From assembly GCA_945901065.1 (NCBI GenBank), contig CAMDKI010000012.1, positions 18,494 through 82,493 on the forward strand: a DNA stretch of 64,000 bases, given 5' to 3'. Made by a program: the position numbers and the translations under genes. Positions within the stretch are counted from its first letter, which is position 1, and the number at the start of each line of letters is the position of its first letter. Positions 18,775 through 29,411 of this stretch are shown one piece after another. Below the pieces are notes generated by a model. It was not told the origin of the DNA, made no database searches, and was given only the letters and a program-made list of their open reading frames with translations. The DNA comes from Chitinophaga pinensis. GTDB taxonomy: Bacteria > Bacteroidota > Bacteroidia > Chitinophagales > CAIOSU01.

Positions 18775-19545
18775 TCAATCAAACCCTTTCCAAACATCCA
18801 ACTTTGGCAGTGGGGCATCAAAAGCCATTTTGGTTTTTTGCACGGGATGCACAAACTCAATATGTCGGGCGTGTAAGCAAATACTTTTATCCGGGTTCGG
18901 GGTTTTAAAACCGTATTTCAAATCGCCAATAATCGGGCAACCCAAGCTGTTAAGCTGCACGCGTATTTGATGGTGGCGGCCCGTTTCTAAGTTTACCTCC
19001 AGCAGGTGGCGGTCTTTCAAGCTTTTTAGTAATAGGTAGTGCAGTTTGGCCTCTTTGCCTTGCTTGTGTTTTGGCGATACTACCACACTCGTATTGTTGG
19101 CGCTATGCTTTACTAAGTAGTGGGTAAGGTTGGCCTCCTCCTCTTGCGGACGGTTTGCTACTAATGCCCAGTAAGTTTTTTTTACGGTTCGGTCGCGCAG
19201 CATTTCGTTAAGACGAGTAAGGGCCTTGCTGGTGCGGGCATATAATATCAAGCCACTTGTGGGTCTGTCCAAGCGATGCACCACGCCCAAAAATACCTCA
19301 CCTGGCTTATTGTACTTTTCTTTTATATACGCCTTAAGGTCGTCGGCAAGTGAGGCGTCGCCTGTTTCATCGCCTTGAGATAGTTGGCCGGCTAGCTTGT
19401 TTACCACCATTAGGTGGTTGTCCTCGTATATTATTTGGTCAGATGTTGTCAAAGGATAGATATCAAATATGAAATGAGAGAGGCTGAAAAATATCAAAAA
19501 TGAAAAAGGAAATGTAAAAGGATAAGAGGTGTTGCAAATCCTCAT
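18775..19545 (-). CDS. RluA-family RNA pseudouridine synthase
   Basis: YEDNHLMVVNKLAGQLSQGDETG, GVVHRLDRPTSGLILYARTSKALTRLNEM, LETGRHHQIRVQL. Likely true start is a TTG at 19452. Confidence 0.92.
   Translation of the reverse strand: MRICNTSYPFTFPFSFLIFFSLSHFIFDIYPLTTSDQIIYEDNHLMVVNKLAGQLSQGDETGDASLADDLKAYIKEKYNKPGEVFLGVVHRLDRPTSGLILYARTSKALTRLNEMLRDRTVKKTYWALVANRPQEEEANLTHYLVKHSANNTSVVVSPKHKQGKEAKLHYLLLKSLKDRHLLEVNLETGRHHQIRVQLNSLGCPIIGDLKYGFKTPNPDKSICLHARHIEFVHPVQKTKMAFDAPLPKLDVWKGFD
19465..19479 (-). repeat. Inverted partial copy of the dispersed repeat
   Basis: AAATATGAAATGAGA is the exact reverse complement of TCTCATTTCATATTT at 19604-19618. Confidence 0.85.
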
Positions 19546-20407
19546 GACAAAATTACACGTAAAAAATGGGTATTTTTACCACCCTGTTTTACCCGTTTCG
19601 CATTTCTCATTTCATATTTTACATCTACTCTTGGATCACAAAGCCAAAAAGGCCTTCGGGCAGCATTTTCTTAAAGACATGGACGTGGTGCGCCAAACCG
19701 TGCAAGCCTTGCCCGAACCTGGCAACTTTACGGTGGTAGAAATTGGCCCAGGCCGAGGTGTGCTCACAGCACCTTTATTAGAGCGCTATGCCGATAATTT
19801 TTATGCCGTTGAAGTAGATGACGATTTAATTCCAGTGTTGCAGAAGCAGTTTCCTGCACTAGGTAATCGCCTCATACACCAAGATTTTCTGAAATTTGAT
19901 TGGCGTGTATTGCCTGAGGGCGATATTATAGTGGTTGGCAATTTCCCGTACAATATCTCCAGCCAAATACTATTCACGGTTTTGGACGAAAAAGACCGGG
20001 TAATACAAGTTGTTGGCATGTTCCAGAAAGAAGTGGGCGTGCGCGTAATATCAGGCCCTGGCAAAAAAGATTATGGCATATTGAGCGTGCTATTGGCCGC
20101 TTGGTACAAAATGAGCCTTATTTGTCACATACCTCCCGAATCGTTTAGCCCACCACCGAAAGTTGACTCAGTGGTAATCAACTTGCAACGAAACGACCGT
20201 AAAACACTTCCTTGTAACCAGCGCGTGTTTAAGCAAGTAGTAAAAGCTGCCTTTAACCAACGACGGAAGATGCTTCGCAATAGCTTATCATCTTTTCAGC
20301 CAAACGAGGAAACATTGGTTACCGATTATTTTACGCGTCGGCCTGAGCAGATGAGTCTAGAGGATTTTTTTGACGTTACCCAAATGTTGGAGAAGAAAAG
20401 TGAGTAA
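19529..20407 (+). CDS. rsmA: 16S rRNA dimethyladenosine transferase
   Basis: KAKKAFGQHFLKDMDVV, VVEIGPGRGVLTAPLLER, VGNFPYNISSQILF. Likely true start is a TTG at 19631. Confidence 0.94.
   Translation: MLQILMTKLHVKNGYFYHPVLPVSHFSFHILHLLLDHKAKKAFGQHFLKDMDVVRQTVQALPEPGNFTVVEIGPGRGVLTAPLLERYADNFYAVEVDDDLIPVLQKQFPALGNRLIHQDFLKFDWRVLPEGDIIVVGNFPYNISSQILFTVLDEKDRVIQVVGMFQKEVGVRVISGPGKKDYGILSVLLAAWYKMSLICHIPPESFSPPPKVDSVVINLQRNDRKTLPCNQRVFKQVVKAAFNQRRKMLRNSLSSFQPNEETLVTDYFTRRPEQMSLEDFFDVTQMLEKKSE
19602..19626 (+). repeat. Dispersed 25-bp intergenic repeat, copy B
   Basis: tttctcatttcatattttacatcta. Confidence 0.85.
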
Positions 20408-21335
20408 CCAAAAAGTTCTAATTACCGACCCCGTGCATCCTTTACTTTTGCTAGAATTGGAGGGTATGGGGTATGTTGTTGATTATCAGCCTGATATTGA
20501 TCAAGAAGGGGTATTAAAAGTTATTGCTGAATACGCTGGGTTAATAATAAATAGCAAAATATCTGCTGGCGTGCAACTGATTGACCTAGGGGTGCGTCTA
20601 AAATTTATAGGTCGTTTGGGAGCTGGATTAGAGGTGATTGACCAAGCATATGCAAGCACCAAAGATATTGTTTGTTTTAGCACCCCCGAGGGCAATTGCG
20701 ATGCGGTGGCAGAGCATGCAATGGGAATGCTACTTGGGTTGATGAACCACATAAACAGAGCCGACGCGCAAGTGAGAAAAGGGCAATGGAGTCGCGAACC
20801 TAACAGGGGAGTGGAGCTGGGAGGTAAAACGGTAGGCATAATTGGATATGGCAACACAGGTACTGCCTTTGCCAAAAGACTTACTGGTTTTGATGTGCGA
20901 ATACTGGCCTACGATAAATATAAATCCGGTTTTGGAACTGGAACAATTGAAGAAACCCGCCTTGATACTATATACGAGTGCGCTGATATTGTGAGTCTGC
21001 ACGTTCAGCTTACCGATGAAACCAATTTTTTAGTGAACAAAAAGTTCATTAAGCAGTTTAGTAGACCTTTCTACCTGATAAATACTAGTAGAGGTAAAGT
21101 AGTGAATACCGAAGATTTGTTGTGGGGTATTGAGCAGGGATTGATATTAGGGGCGGCACTGGATGTGCTGGAAAATGAAAAGTTAGAATCATTTAGTAAG
21201 TCAGAGTTGATACAGTTTGAACGATTATGCTCTCTGGATAACGTTTTGCTAACACCGCATATTGCAGGTTGGACAAAAGAATCGAAGGAAAAAATTGCTA
21301 AAGCAATGGCTTTCAAGATAAAAGGAATACTTTAG
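20370..21335 (+). CDS. D-isomer-specific 2-hydroxyacid dehydrogenase (phosphoglycerate dehydrogenase-like)
   Basis: GGKTVGIIGYGNTGTAFAKRL, HVQLTDETNFLVNKKFI, LTPHIAGWTKES. Probable GTG start at 20400. Confidence 0.9.
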   Translation: MTLPKCWRRKVSNQKVLITDPVHPLLLLELEGMGYVVDYQPDIDQEGVLKVIAEYAGLIINSKISAGVQLIDLGVRLKFIGRLGAGLEVIDQAYASTKDIVCFSTPEGNCDAVAEHAMGMLLGLMNHINRADAQVRKGQWSREPNRGVELGGKTVGIIGYGNTGTAFAKRLTGFDVRILAYDKYKSGFGTGTIEETRLDTIYECADIVSLHVQLTDETNFLVNKKFIKQFSRPFYLINTSRGKVVNTEDLLWGIEQGLILGAALDVLENEKLESFSKSELIQFERLCSLDNVLLTPHIAGWTKESKEKIAKAMAFKIKGIL

Positions 21336-21430
21336 TGCCGCCATACGGCTATATGGTAGCACAAATTAGTCCTTCGGGGCAAATTTTTTAACGCTTTTTT
21401 ACAAATTTTACTATTTTTGACGGCTATCGT

Positions 21431-24400
21431 TTGTTAAGGTTACTTAAAATGCAGGTTATGATAAGGCTTTTCTCAGCCGTGGTGCTTATGTTCCTCGGCG
21501 TGAATTTGGCGTTTGCCCAAACAGGTGAGCTCTCCGGTAAGGTTACTGATGAGAACAAAGAGGGAGTTCCGTTTACCAACGTCGCCATTAAAAAGAATGG
21601 CGTGCTGGTTACGGGTAACGCAACCGATTTTGATGGTTTCTACTCTATCAAGCCGCTTGAGCCGGGTACTTACGATGTGGAGTTTTCGGCCCTAGGCTAC
21701 GGCACAGTGCTAATCACTGGTGTTAAAATCAACTCTGACCGTATTACTACGCTCAACCAGTTGGTAAAACCTGAGTCGAAAGTAATTGATGCTGTTGAGA
21801 TTGTGGCTTATAAAGTACCCCTAATCGATAAGGAGAGCAACTCTACCAAAACAACTATTTCGGCAGATGAGATTAAATCTCTACCAACTCGTAACATTCA
21901 ATCTATAGCCTCTACCAGTGCTGGCGTATTTCAAGAAGATGAAGGTTCTGCCTTGAGTATCAAAGGTTCTAGAGAAAGTTCAACAGAGTATTATATTGAT
22001 GGTATCCGTGTTCGTGGTAGCACCAACTTGCCAGCAAATGCTATTGAGCAGCTTACCGTTATCACGGGTGGCGTGCCTGCCCGTTATGGCGATGCAACAG
22101 GTGGTATCATCAACATTGTAACCAAAGGTCCATCTCGCCAATTGAATGGAGGTGTTGAGTTAATTACTTCACAGTTTCTAGATGGCTTTGGCTACAATCT
22201 TGCCAACTTTAACCTGACAGGTCCTATTTACATTAAAGACAAGGGTACCGATTCGGCACAAGCTAAAGTTGGTTTCTTTATAGCAGGTGAATTTGGTTAT
22301 CAGAAAGATCCTCGCCCATCGGCGGTGGGAGTATGGCAGGTTAAGGAAGATAAATTGAGAGAGTTGGAAGAAAATCCTTTGGTGCGTTCTTCAGTGGGCG
22401 ATGCCTTTATTTCTTCTACTCAAACGGTTACTTTCGATGATTTAGAAAAATCAAAGGTAAAACCTAATACTTCTAACCTTACCTACAGCTTATCTAGTAA
22501 ATTAGATTTTAAAATAACCGAAAAGATTGGTATCACTGTAGGTGGTAGCATCAACTACAGTCGATACAACGATTGGATAGCGCGTTACACTCTTTTTAAC
22601 GCTGAAAACAATCCTCTGAATAAGGATTTGTCGTGGAGGGTATTTGCCCGTTACACACAACGTTTTGGTAAGGCAAATGCTGATGCTGCTGAAGCATCTA
22701 AGAGCCCTTTCCAGAATGCGTTTTATAGCTTGCAGTTTGACTATTCAAAAGTTTACAACACTTTCGAAGACGAAACGCATGGCTTTAATGCATTTGACTA
22801 TGGCTACTTAGGTAGGTATGATATTTTAAGGGCTCCAAGCTACTCTGCACCCAATGGAGGCACCGAAGGCCAGATTACTTATTTCGATGTAAATGGTAAT
22901 CCAAAGACCCTAACTGGTACCGTTCAGACAGGTTTTACCGATACTTTGGTAACCTTTACCCCATCGAACCTAAACCAAACAACAGCTAACTTCATGACTC
23001 GTTATTATGAGTTGGCCGGAGACAATGTAGAAACCTACTACAACAACTTGTCGACTATACAAGCAAACAACGGTTTGCGAAACGGCGACCGTAGCCAAAC
23101 AGTGCATGGTGTTTGGTACAATGTTGGTCGCCAGTTCAATGGTTATGGTATCGAAGCTGATAACGATCAGTTCCGTTTAACCTTTATTGGTTCTGTTGAT
23201 ATTTTGCGCCCAGGTGCATCTAGTCGCAACAAACATGCTTTAGAGTTCGGTTTCGAATTTGAGCAGCGTGTTGACCGCAATTATCAAGTAAATCCAATTG
23301 GTTTGTGGGAACTTGCTCGCTTGCAAGCAAACCAGCATATTGTTGACCCAGATTTGAATAATCTAAACGACTTTAGCTTGTTGATTGATGGTGTTGAATA
23401 TGCGTTTGACCAAACTTGCCGTTGTTTCCCAAATGCACCTGCATTTAGCGTTTACGATACCATTCTTACCAACCAAGTAAATAACGGTAGCCAATCGTTT
23501 TTCGACCGTAATTTGCGTGCAAAGCTTGGCCTTTCTGCCGATAACACCGATTTCATAAACATTGATACCCTTTCGCCTGACTTTTTCTCTTTGGATATGT
23601 TCAGTGCCGATGAGTTGTTGAACCAAGGTAACGGCTACGTATCATACAATGGTTATGATTACAAAGGAAACAAATCAACCAGCCAGCCGGCCTTCAACGA
23701 TTTCTTTACCAAGAAGGATAAAGATGGCAACTATACTCGCGAAGTAGGTGCTTTCCGCCCTATTTACACCGCGTTCTTTATTCAAGATAAATTCCAGTTC
23801 AAGGATTTGTTGTTCAACATAGGTCTTCGTATCGACCGTTACGATGCCAACCAAAAAGTATTGGCCGATGAATTTTCGTTGTACAAAATCTTGACCGTTG
23901 ATGAAGCAGTAGAGCGCTACGGATTTGCTGTGCCAAACAGCGTTGGTGGCGACTATAAAGTGTATGTTGACAATCCTGACAAAAACAATCCGGTGCTTAC
24001 TGGTTTCCGTAATGGCAACACTTGGTATACTGCCGATGGGGTAGAAGTAGCTGACCCTAGGATTATTGGTGCTAGTTCGGCAACATCGCGCCCAACACCT
24101 TTGTTGGATAACACGGTGGTGAACAACATTAAGAGTGAAAACTTTGATCCGAACAATTCTTTTACCGACTATAAGCCACAGATTACCGTAATGCCGCGTT
24201 TGGCGTTCTCATTCAACCTAACCGATGAGGCATCATTCTTTGCTCACTACGATATTTTGGCTCAACGTCCACAAGGTCGGGTAGTTGCTACGCCATCTGA
24301 TTACTACTTCTTTAATGAGCGTATCACTGGGGTGTTTAACAACCCTAACTTGAAACCTGAGAAAACCATTGATTACCAAATTGGTTTCCGTCAGTTGGTT

Positions 24401-25261
24401 ACACAAAATAGTGCTATCACCTTCTCGGCTTTCTATCGCGAAATGCGCGATATGGTGCAGATTGTTCAAGTTCGTTACGCTTTCCCACGTGACTATACCA
24501 CATTCGGTAACGTCGATTTTGGTACCGTTAAAGGTTTCTCTTTGGATTACGATATGCGCAAAACACGCACCAGCAATCTTAGCATACGCTTGAATTATAC
24601 CTTGCAGTTTGCCGACGGTACTGGTTCAAATGACGTTACGCAATTGAACTTGGTAGGCTCTGGCCAGCCAAACTTGCGTACCATTGCTCCGTTGAGCTAC
24701 GATGCCCGCCATATGATTAACCTTACTGCCGATTATCGTTATGGCGAAGGTGCAAACTACAATGGTCCATTGGTAAAAGGAAAGCAGATATTGTCAAACT
24801 TTGGTATTAACCTTATTGCTCGTACCCGTTCAGGCACCCCTTACACACAACAACAAAACCCAACTGCAGAGGGCCAAGAAAGCGTTCCGCAGCGTCCAAT
24901 CCCTAAAGGTTCTATCAATGGTGCTCGTTTGCCTTGGACCTTCCGCCTAGATTTGCGTATCGACAAAGGGTTTAATATTACCCCTAAGAACAAAGAGACT
25001 GGCAAAGCTGGAAGGCCGATGAGCTTGAACGTGTACCTATGGGTTCAAAACCTATTGGATACGCGTAACGTTATTAAGGTATACTCATATACTGGTAACG
25101 TAAACGATGATGGCTACTTAACATCAGCAATCGGTCAGCAAGATTTGGGCAACCAACTAAATGCTGATTCTTACGCCGATTTGTACAATGCTTGGATTGA
25201 CAATCCTCAAAACTATAGCTTGCCAAGGACTATCCGTTTGGGTCTTAGGTTTGATTTCTAA
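21431..25261 (+). CDS. TonB-dependent receptor with carboxypeptidase-like N-terminal domain
   Basis: GELSGKVTDENKEGVPFTNVAIKKNG (CarboxypepD_reg-like), plug IKSLPTRNIQSIASTSAGV, YIDGIRVRGSTNLPANAIEQLTVITGGVPARYGDATGGIINIVTK, terminal LGLRFDF. Confidence 0.95.
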   Translation: MLRLLKMQVMIRLFSAVVLMFLGVNLAFAQTGELSGKVTDENKEGVPFTNVAIKKNGVLVTGNATDFDGFYSIKPLEPGTYDVEFSALGYGTVLITGVKINSDRITTLNQLVKPESKVIDAVEIVAYKVPLIDKESNSTKTTISADEIKSLPTRNIQSIASTSAGVFQEDEGSALSIKGSRESSTEYYIDGIRVRGSTNLPANAIEQLTVITGGVPARYGDATGGIINIVTKGPSRQLNGGVELITSQFLDGFGYNLANFNLTGPIYIKDKGTDSAQAKVGFFIAGEFGYQKDPRPSAVGVWQVKEDKLRELEENPLVRSSVGDAFISSTQTVTFDDLEKSKVKPNTSNLTYSLSSKLDFKITEKIGITVGGSINYSRYNDWIARYTLFNAENNPLNKDLSWRVFARYTQRFGKANADAAEASKSPFQNAFYSLQFDYSKVYNTFEDETHGFNAFDYGYLGRYDILRAPSYSAPNGGTEGQITYFDVNGNPKTLTGTVQTGFTDTLVTFTPSNLNQTTANFMTRYYELAGDNVETYYNNLSTIQANNGLRNGDRSQTVHGVWYNVGRQFNGYGIEADNDQFRLTFIGSVDILRPGASSRNKHALEFGFEFEQRVDRNYQVNPIGLWELARLQANQHIVDPDLNNLNDFSLLIDGVEYAFDQTCRCFPNAPAFSVYDTILTNQVNNGSQSFFDRNLRAKLGLSADNTDFINIDTLSPDFFSLDMFSADELLNQGNGYVSYNGYDYKGNKSTSQPAFNDFFTKKDKDGNYTREVGAFRPIYTAFFIQDKFQFKDLLFNIGLRIDRYDANQKVLADEFSLYKILTVDEAVERYGFAVPNSVGGDYKVYVDNPDKNNPVLTGFRNGNTWYTADGVEVADPRIIGASSATSRPTPLLDNTVVNNIKSENFDPNNSFTDYKPQITVMPRLAFSFNLTDEASFFAHYDILAQRPQGRVVATPSDYYFFNERITGVFNNPNLKPEKTIDYQIGFRQLVTQNSAITFSAFYREMRDMVQIVQVRYAFPRDYTTFGNVDFGTVKGFSLDYDMRKTRTSNLSIRLNYTLQFADGTGSNDVTQLNLVGSGQPNLRTIAPLSYDARHMINLTADYRYGEGANYNGPLVKGKQILSNFGINLIARTRSGTPYTQQQNPTAEGQESVPQRPIPKGSINGARLPWTFRLDLRIDKGFNITPKNKETGKAGRPMSLNVYLWVQNLLDTRNVIKVYSYTGNVNDDGYLTSAIGQQDLGNQLNADSYADLYNAWIDNPQNYSLPRTIRLGLRFDF

Positions 25262-25282
25262 TAATGAATTAAATTAGTCACT

Positions 25283-28200
25283 ATGGCTAGATACTTTTTA
25301 AACATTTGCGCAGCTGCCTTTCTGATTGCTTTAAGCACCAATAGCTTATTTGCAAAGGAGAACATTGGATCTTCTGGAAAATCCAATGAGTTTTATAAAG
25401 CAGCAGCTTCTAGTTGCCCTTCAGCTACATCGCGTACCACACTAGAAATTAACAACGTGCGTACCATTCTTTTGAATGGTGGTGATATGTGGTGGGATTT
25501 GAGCGACGCGCGTTTCGAAGTGCCAAAGATTGATCCACCAGGTTCATCTCCATCTATACACTCGCTATTTGCAGGTGCTGTGTGGTTGGGTGGTATTGAT
25601 GCAGGCGGTAACTTAAAAATTGCAGCACAAACCTATCGCCAGTCGGGTAACGATTTTTGGCCTGGTCCGTTGGATGCAAGCGCAACCATTAATGTGCAAA
25701 CTTGCGAAGACTATGACCGCCATTGGGTAGTGTTTGGTGAAGAAATTGATGCTTTCCGTGCCGAGGTTTTTCCTTGTGCTGATTGTTGCGATAAATACCC
25801 ATCTATTTGCGACTGGCCTGGCAAAGGAAACTTTAATGCCAAAGGTAAAGGTGAGGTATCATTAACGGTGCTAGATGAATTGGCACCCTATTCCGACGTG
25901 AATGGTAACGGTGTTTATGACCCTATCAATGGCGACTACCCAGTAATTAATGCTACTTGCGGTAATAACTATGCCGACCAGATGATTTTCTGGGTGTATA
26001 ACGACAAGGGTAATATCCATACTGAAACTGGTGGACAGGCTATTGGTGTTCAGGTAGGTGCTTTGGCATTCGCATTCAGAACATCTGATGAGGTGAATAA
26101 CATGACCTTTTACCGTTACGACATTTTGAATAAAGGTAACGTGCCAATTGGCGATTTTTATATGGGCCAATGGGTAGATGCCGATTTGGGCTGTTTTAAT
26201 AATGACTATGTAGGTTGCGATACCAGCTTGAGCTTGGGTTTTGCGTACAACGGTCTTTCAACCGACCCTGATTGTGCTTCTCGTGGTTATGGTGTAAGTG
26301 TTCCTATTATTGGTGTCGATTATTTCGAAGGTCCTTTTTCGGGTCGTATCGTTAATGGTGAGCCTGAGCAATTAGGAATGTCTACCTTCCTTTACTATAG
26401 CAACGACTTTACCACTACCGGCAACCCTCAGTCGGCTATTAACTATTATAATTACATGGCAGGTTTCTGGACCGACGGTTCGCCGTTTACCAGCGATCGT
26501 TGCAACGGCTATGGTGGTGCGGTGCCAACGAAGTTTATGTTCCCTGGCGAGCCAGGTGGCCCAGCTTTCCCGGCATCTTGGTCAGAGTGTAGCTGTAACA
26601 ACCCTCCTGCCGACCGTCGTTGGATGCAAGCTTCTGGTCCGTTTATTTTGCAACCGGGTGCACGTAACTACATTACCGTTGGTACGGTATGGGTTCGCCA
26701 AGGTTCTCAATCAAGTTGCGCTGCTGATATTGATTTGTTGCGTACTGCCGACATTAAAGCGCAGGCCTTGTTCAACAACTGTTTTAAACTAGTTGACGGA
26801 CCTGATGCGCCTAAATTGGTTATCCGTGAATTGGATAAGGAGTTGATTATTATGTTGGATAATACAGGTACCAACAATGAGAACGACTCATACGACGAAG
26901 TTGACCCGTTGGCCTTTGAGTTGAGCCAAACGTTCCCTCAAATAACAGATATAACCTATACTTTCCAAGGATACATTTTGTATCAATTGAAAAACAGCCA
27001 AGTAACCGCTGAAGACTTTGATGACCCAACACTCGCTCGTTTGGTTGCCCAAGTGGATATTGAAGACGATATAAGTAAAATCGTGAATAAAGCGCTTAAC
27101 CGAGCTATTTGCGGCGAGGTACCAAGCTTAATGGTTGAAGGAGCCAATGTAGGTATCCGTCGTTCGTTCCGTATCAGAGAAGATCTTTTTGCTACCGGAA
27201 ACACAGAGCTTGTAAACCACAAGAACTACTACTACACTGCAATAGCTTACGCCCACAACTACTATACCAATGGTAGGGTAAATTTTGAAGATACTGATTG
27301 CGGCCAAGTGCCAATTTTGGAAGAACAGAAATTGCCTTACTTGCAAGGTCGTAGAGGGCAGGCCGTTTATTCTGCCATACCACACAAGCCTGAAGGGGCA
27401 GATGGTGGTACCATATTGAACTCAGAATATGGCGATTTACTAAACATTACTCGTATCGATGGATCTGGTAATGGTGGCTTTAACTTAGAGCTAACTGACG
27501 AATCTATTAGCGCCATTTTGGCAAGTCCAAATAATGTGTTTGATAGGGTGGAATATAAAGGTGGCAATGCACCAATTCAGGTTCAAATCGTTGACCCTAT
27601 GTTGGTACGTGCTCAGTCTTTCCGTTTGTATTTCCCAGATACTGTTTTCTATAACGACCCAACTGATTCGTTTAGCGTAGCCTATGCGCTTGATACAGTG
27701 TACGACAGGTTTACCGACCCAGCCTCTCGTTGGGTGGTGGTGACCTCGCCTGATAATAGAGTTTATAATTCCGATCGTGGTTTGGAACAATTAAACGAAC
27801 AGTTGATAATGGATTATGGTATCTCCATATCCATGCGCCAAGTTAAAAACGTAGGAGATCGCAGTCAATCTTCGTTGGGTTACATTACGTCGTCCATTAC
27901 TTACGAAGACCCAGTTAAGCCTTGGTTGCAGTTTGTTGTAGATGAAGGCAGTGGTCCTGCATTAAGGAACTGGATACGTAGTGGTCAGTTTAAAGAGAAT
28001 GACGATGCTGCTACTTATGGCCATTTCTTTGATGATCATTACTTTAGGTGTAATTGCTGCCGCTCGCCACAACCCGACTGTGAGGACGAGATAACTTACT
28101 ATGATCCACGGCAAGAATTTGGAAACGTTGTTGGCGGTGCATTTGCACCATACGCATTGGCTGCCAATAAGGTAAATACCGCTTTGACTGATCCTGATGA

Positions 28201-29404
28201 TCCGCAATGGCCAACAAACTTTACTTATGGCCCAGGTTTCTTGGTTAATTTTACTTGGAATACCACTGGTCAGGTGCCAGTTTTGGTTCCGAATACCAAG
28301 AGCTTGAACATGGTTCAGACGAGCTATAATTTGGACAGCTTATCAAGTATTGACTTGGTATTTACAAGTGACAAGAGTAAATGGACACGTTGCGTAGTGG
28401 TAGAAACCGGCGAGGATTTTGCAACTAACGAAGGTGGTTCGTTCAAAGGTCAAATTAGAAGTGCGCTATCGAAAGATATTGCAGGTTTCGAATTGCTTGG
28501 CGATACTGGCCGTAGCTATTTCCCTGGTTATGCTATAAACGTAGAAACTGGTGAGCGCTTAAACATTATGTTTGGCGAGAACTCGTTTGCGGTAGGTGAA
28601 AACGGCCGTGATATGTTGTGGAACCCGTCGAAAAATGAATTGAGCCCATTAAGGCAGATACTTTTTGGTGGCGGACACTACGTGTACGTTATGAACTCTA
28701 AGTACGATGAGGGTGAAGAGATGCAGCGCATTATGTTGAATAACATAGGTATAGCTGGCTTTACCATTCCTCCTACCGGTGGTATCAATAGGGTTGTAAC
28801 CAGTAACTTGAATGATTCTATTTACAGAAACATCATGTATACTGCTATGCCATTTGTTAACCCAGAGTTGAACCTTCTTTCTATTGAACAGGGTGTGGTG
28901 CCAAGTACGGTAACAGTTAAAATTAGGGTGCGCAAGCCGTTGGGTAACTTCTTGGCTACCAATGAAAATGAAGGTCGCCCAGCGTATGAATTTAGTACTG
29001 ATGGATTGGCCGTTGAAACTACTCAGGAAGATGTTGCAAAAAACCATCTTGACCAAATACGTGCGGTGCCTAACCCTTACTATGCATACTCTGGCTATGA
29101 AACCAGCCAATTGGATAACCGCATTAAGATTACCAATTTGCCTGGTACTTGCACGGTGAGTATTTATTCTATTGATGGAGTGTTGATTCGTCAATACAAG
29201 CGTGATGTAGGGCCAAATACCCACTACGGTGAGAATACTGAAAAAACTAATTTGGACAACTCTCTTGATTGGGATTTGAAAAACACTAAAAACATCCCAG
29301 TATCAAGTGGTGTATATCTTATTCATGTGGAAGCACCAGGACTTGGTGAGCGCACGATTAAGTGGTTTGGTGTAATGCGTCCGTTTGACTTAGGTACATT
29401 CTAA
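25283..29404 (+). CDS. Giant secreted protein of unknown function with a C-terminal T9SS-like/Ig-like region
   Basis: 1373 aa; signal peptide; C-terminus VPNPYYAYSGYETSQLDNRIKITNLPGTCTVSIYSIDGVLIRQYKRD...GVYLIHVEAPGLGERTIKWFGVMRP. Confidence 0.88.
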   Translation: MARYFLNICAAAFLIALSTNSLFAKENIGSSGKSNEFYKAAASSCPSATSRTTLEINNVRTILLNGGDMWWDLSDARFEVPKIDPPGSSPSIHSLFAGAVWLGGIDAGGNLKIAAQTYRQSGNDFWPGPLDASATINVQTCEDYDRHWVVFGEEIDAFRAEVFPCADCCDKYPSICDWPGKGNFNAKGKGEVSLTVLDELAPYSDVNGNGVYDPINGDYPVINATCGNNYADQMIFWVYNDKGNIHTETGGQAIGVQVGALAFAFRTSDEVNNMTFYRYDILNKGNVPIGDFYMGQWVDADLGCFNNDYVGCDTSLSLGFAYNGLSTDPDCASRGYGVSVPIIGVDYFEGPFSGRIVNGEPEQLGMSTFLYYSNDFTTTGNPQSAINYYNYMAGFWTDGSPFTSDRCNGYGGAVPTKFMFPGEPGGPAFPASWSECSCNNPPADRRWMQASGPFILQPGARNYITVGTVWVRQGSQSSCAADIDLLRTADIKAQALFNNCFKLVDGPDAPKLVIRELDKELIIMLDNTGTNNENDSYDEVDPLAFELSQTFPQITDITYTFQGYILYQLKNSQVTAEDFDDPTLARLVAQVDIEDDISKIVNKALNRAICGEVPSLMVEGANVGIRRSFRIREDLFATGNTELVNHKNYYYTAIAYAHNYYTNGRVNFEDTDCGQVPILEEQKLPYLQGRRGQAVYSAIPHKPEGADGGTILNSEYGDLLNITRIDGSGNGGFNLELTDESISAILASPNNVFDRVEYKGGNAPIQVQIVDPMLVRAQSFRLYFPDTVFYNDPTDSFSVAYALDTVYDRFTDPASRWVVVTSPDNRVYNSDRGLEQLNEQLIMDYGISISMRQVKNVGDRSQSSLGYITSSITYEDPVKPWLQFVVDEGSGPALRNWIRSGQFKENDDAATYGHFFDDHYFRCNCCRSPQPDCEDEITYYDPRQEFGNVVGGAFAPYALAANKVNTALTDPDDPQWPTNFTYGPGFLVNFTWNTTGQVPVLVPNTKSLNMVQTSYNLDSLSSIDLVFTSDKSKWTRCVVVETGEDFATNEGGSFKGQIRSALSKDIAGFELLGDTGRSYFPGYAINVETGERLNIMFGENSFAVGENGRDMLWNPSKNELSPLRQILFGGGHYVYVMNSKYDEGEEMQRIMLNNIGIAGFTIPPTGGINRVVTSNLNDSIYRNIMYTAMPFVNPELNLLSIEQGVVPSTVTVKIRVRKPLGNFLATNENEGRPAYEFSTDGLAVETTQEDVAKNHLDQIRAVPNPYYAYSGYETSQLDNRIKITNLPGTCTVSIYSIDGVLIRQYKRDVGPNTHYGENTEKTNLDNSLDWDLKNTKNIPVSSGVYLIHVEAPGLGERTIKWFGVMRPFDLGTF

Positions 29405-29411
29405 TAAGGTT

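Noticed and set aside
28649-29224. Minus-strand 191-aa ORF within the 1373-aa protein gene
   Set aside because: Fully antisense to a long supported CDS; no recognisable motif.
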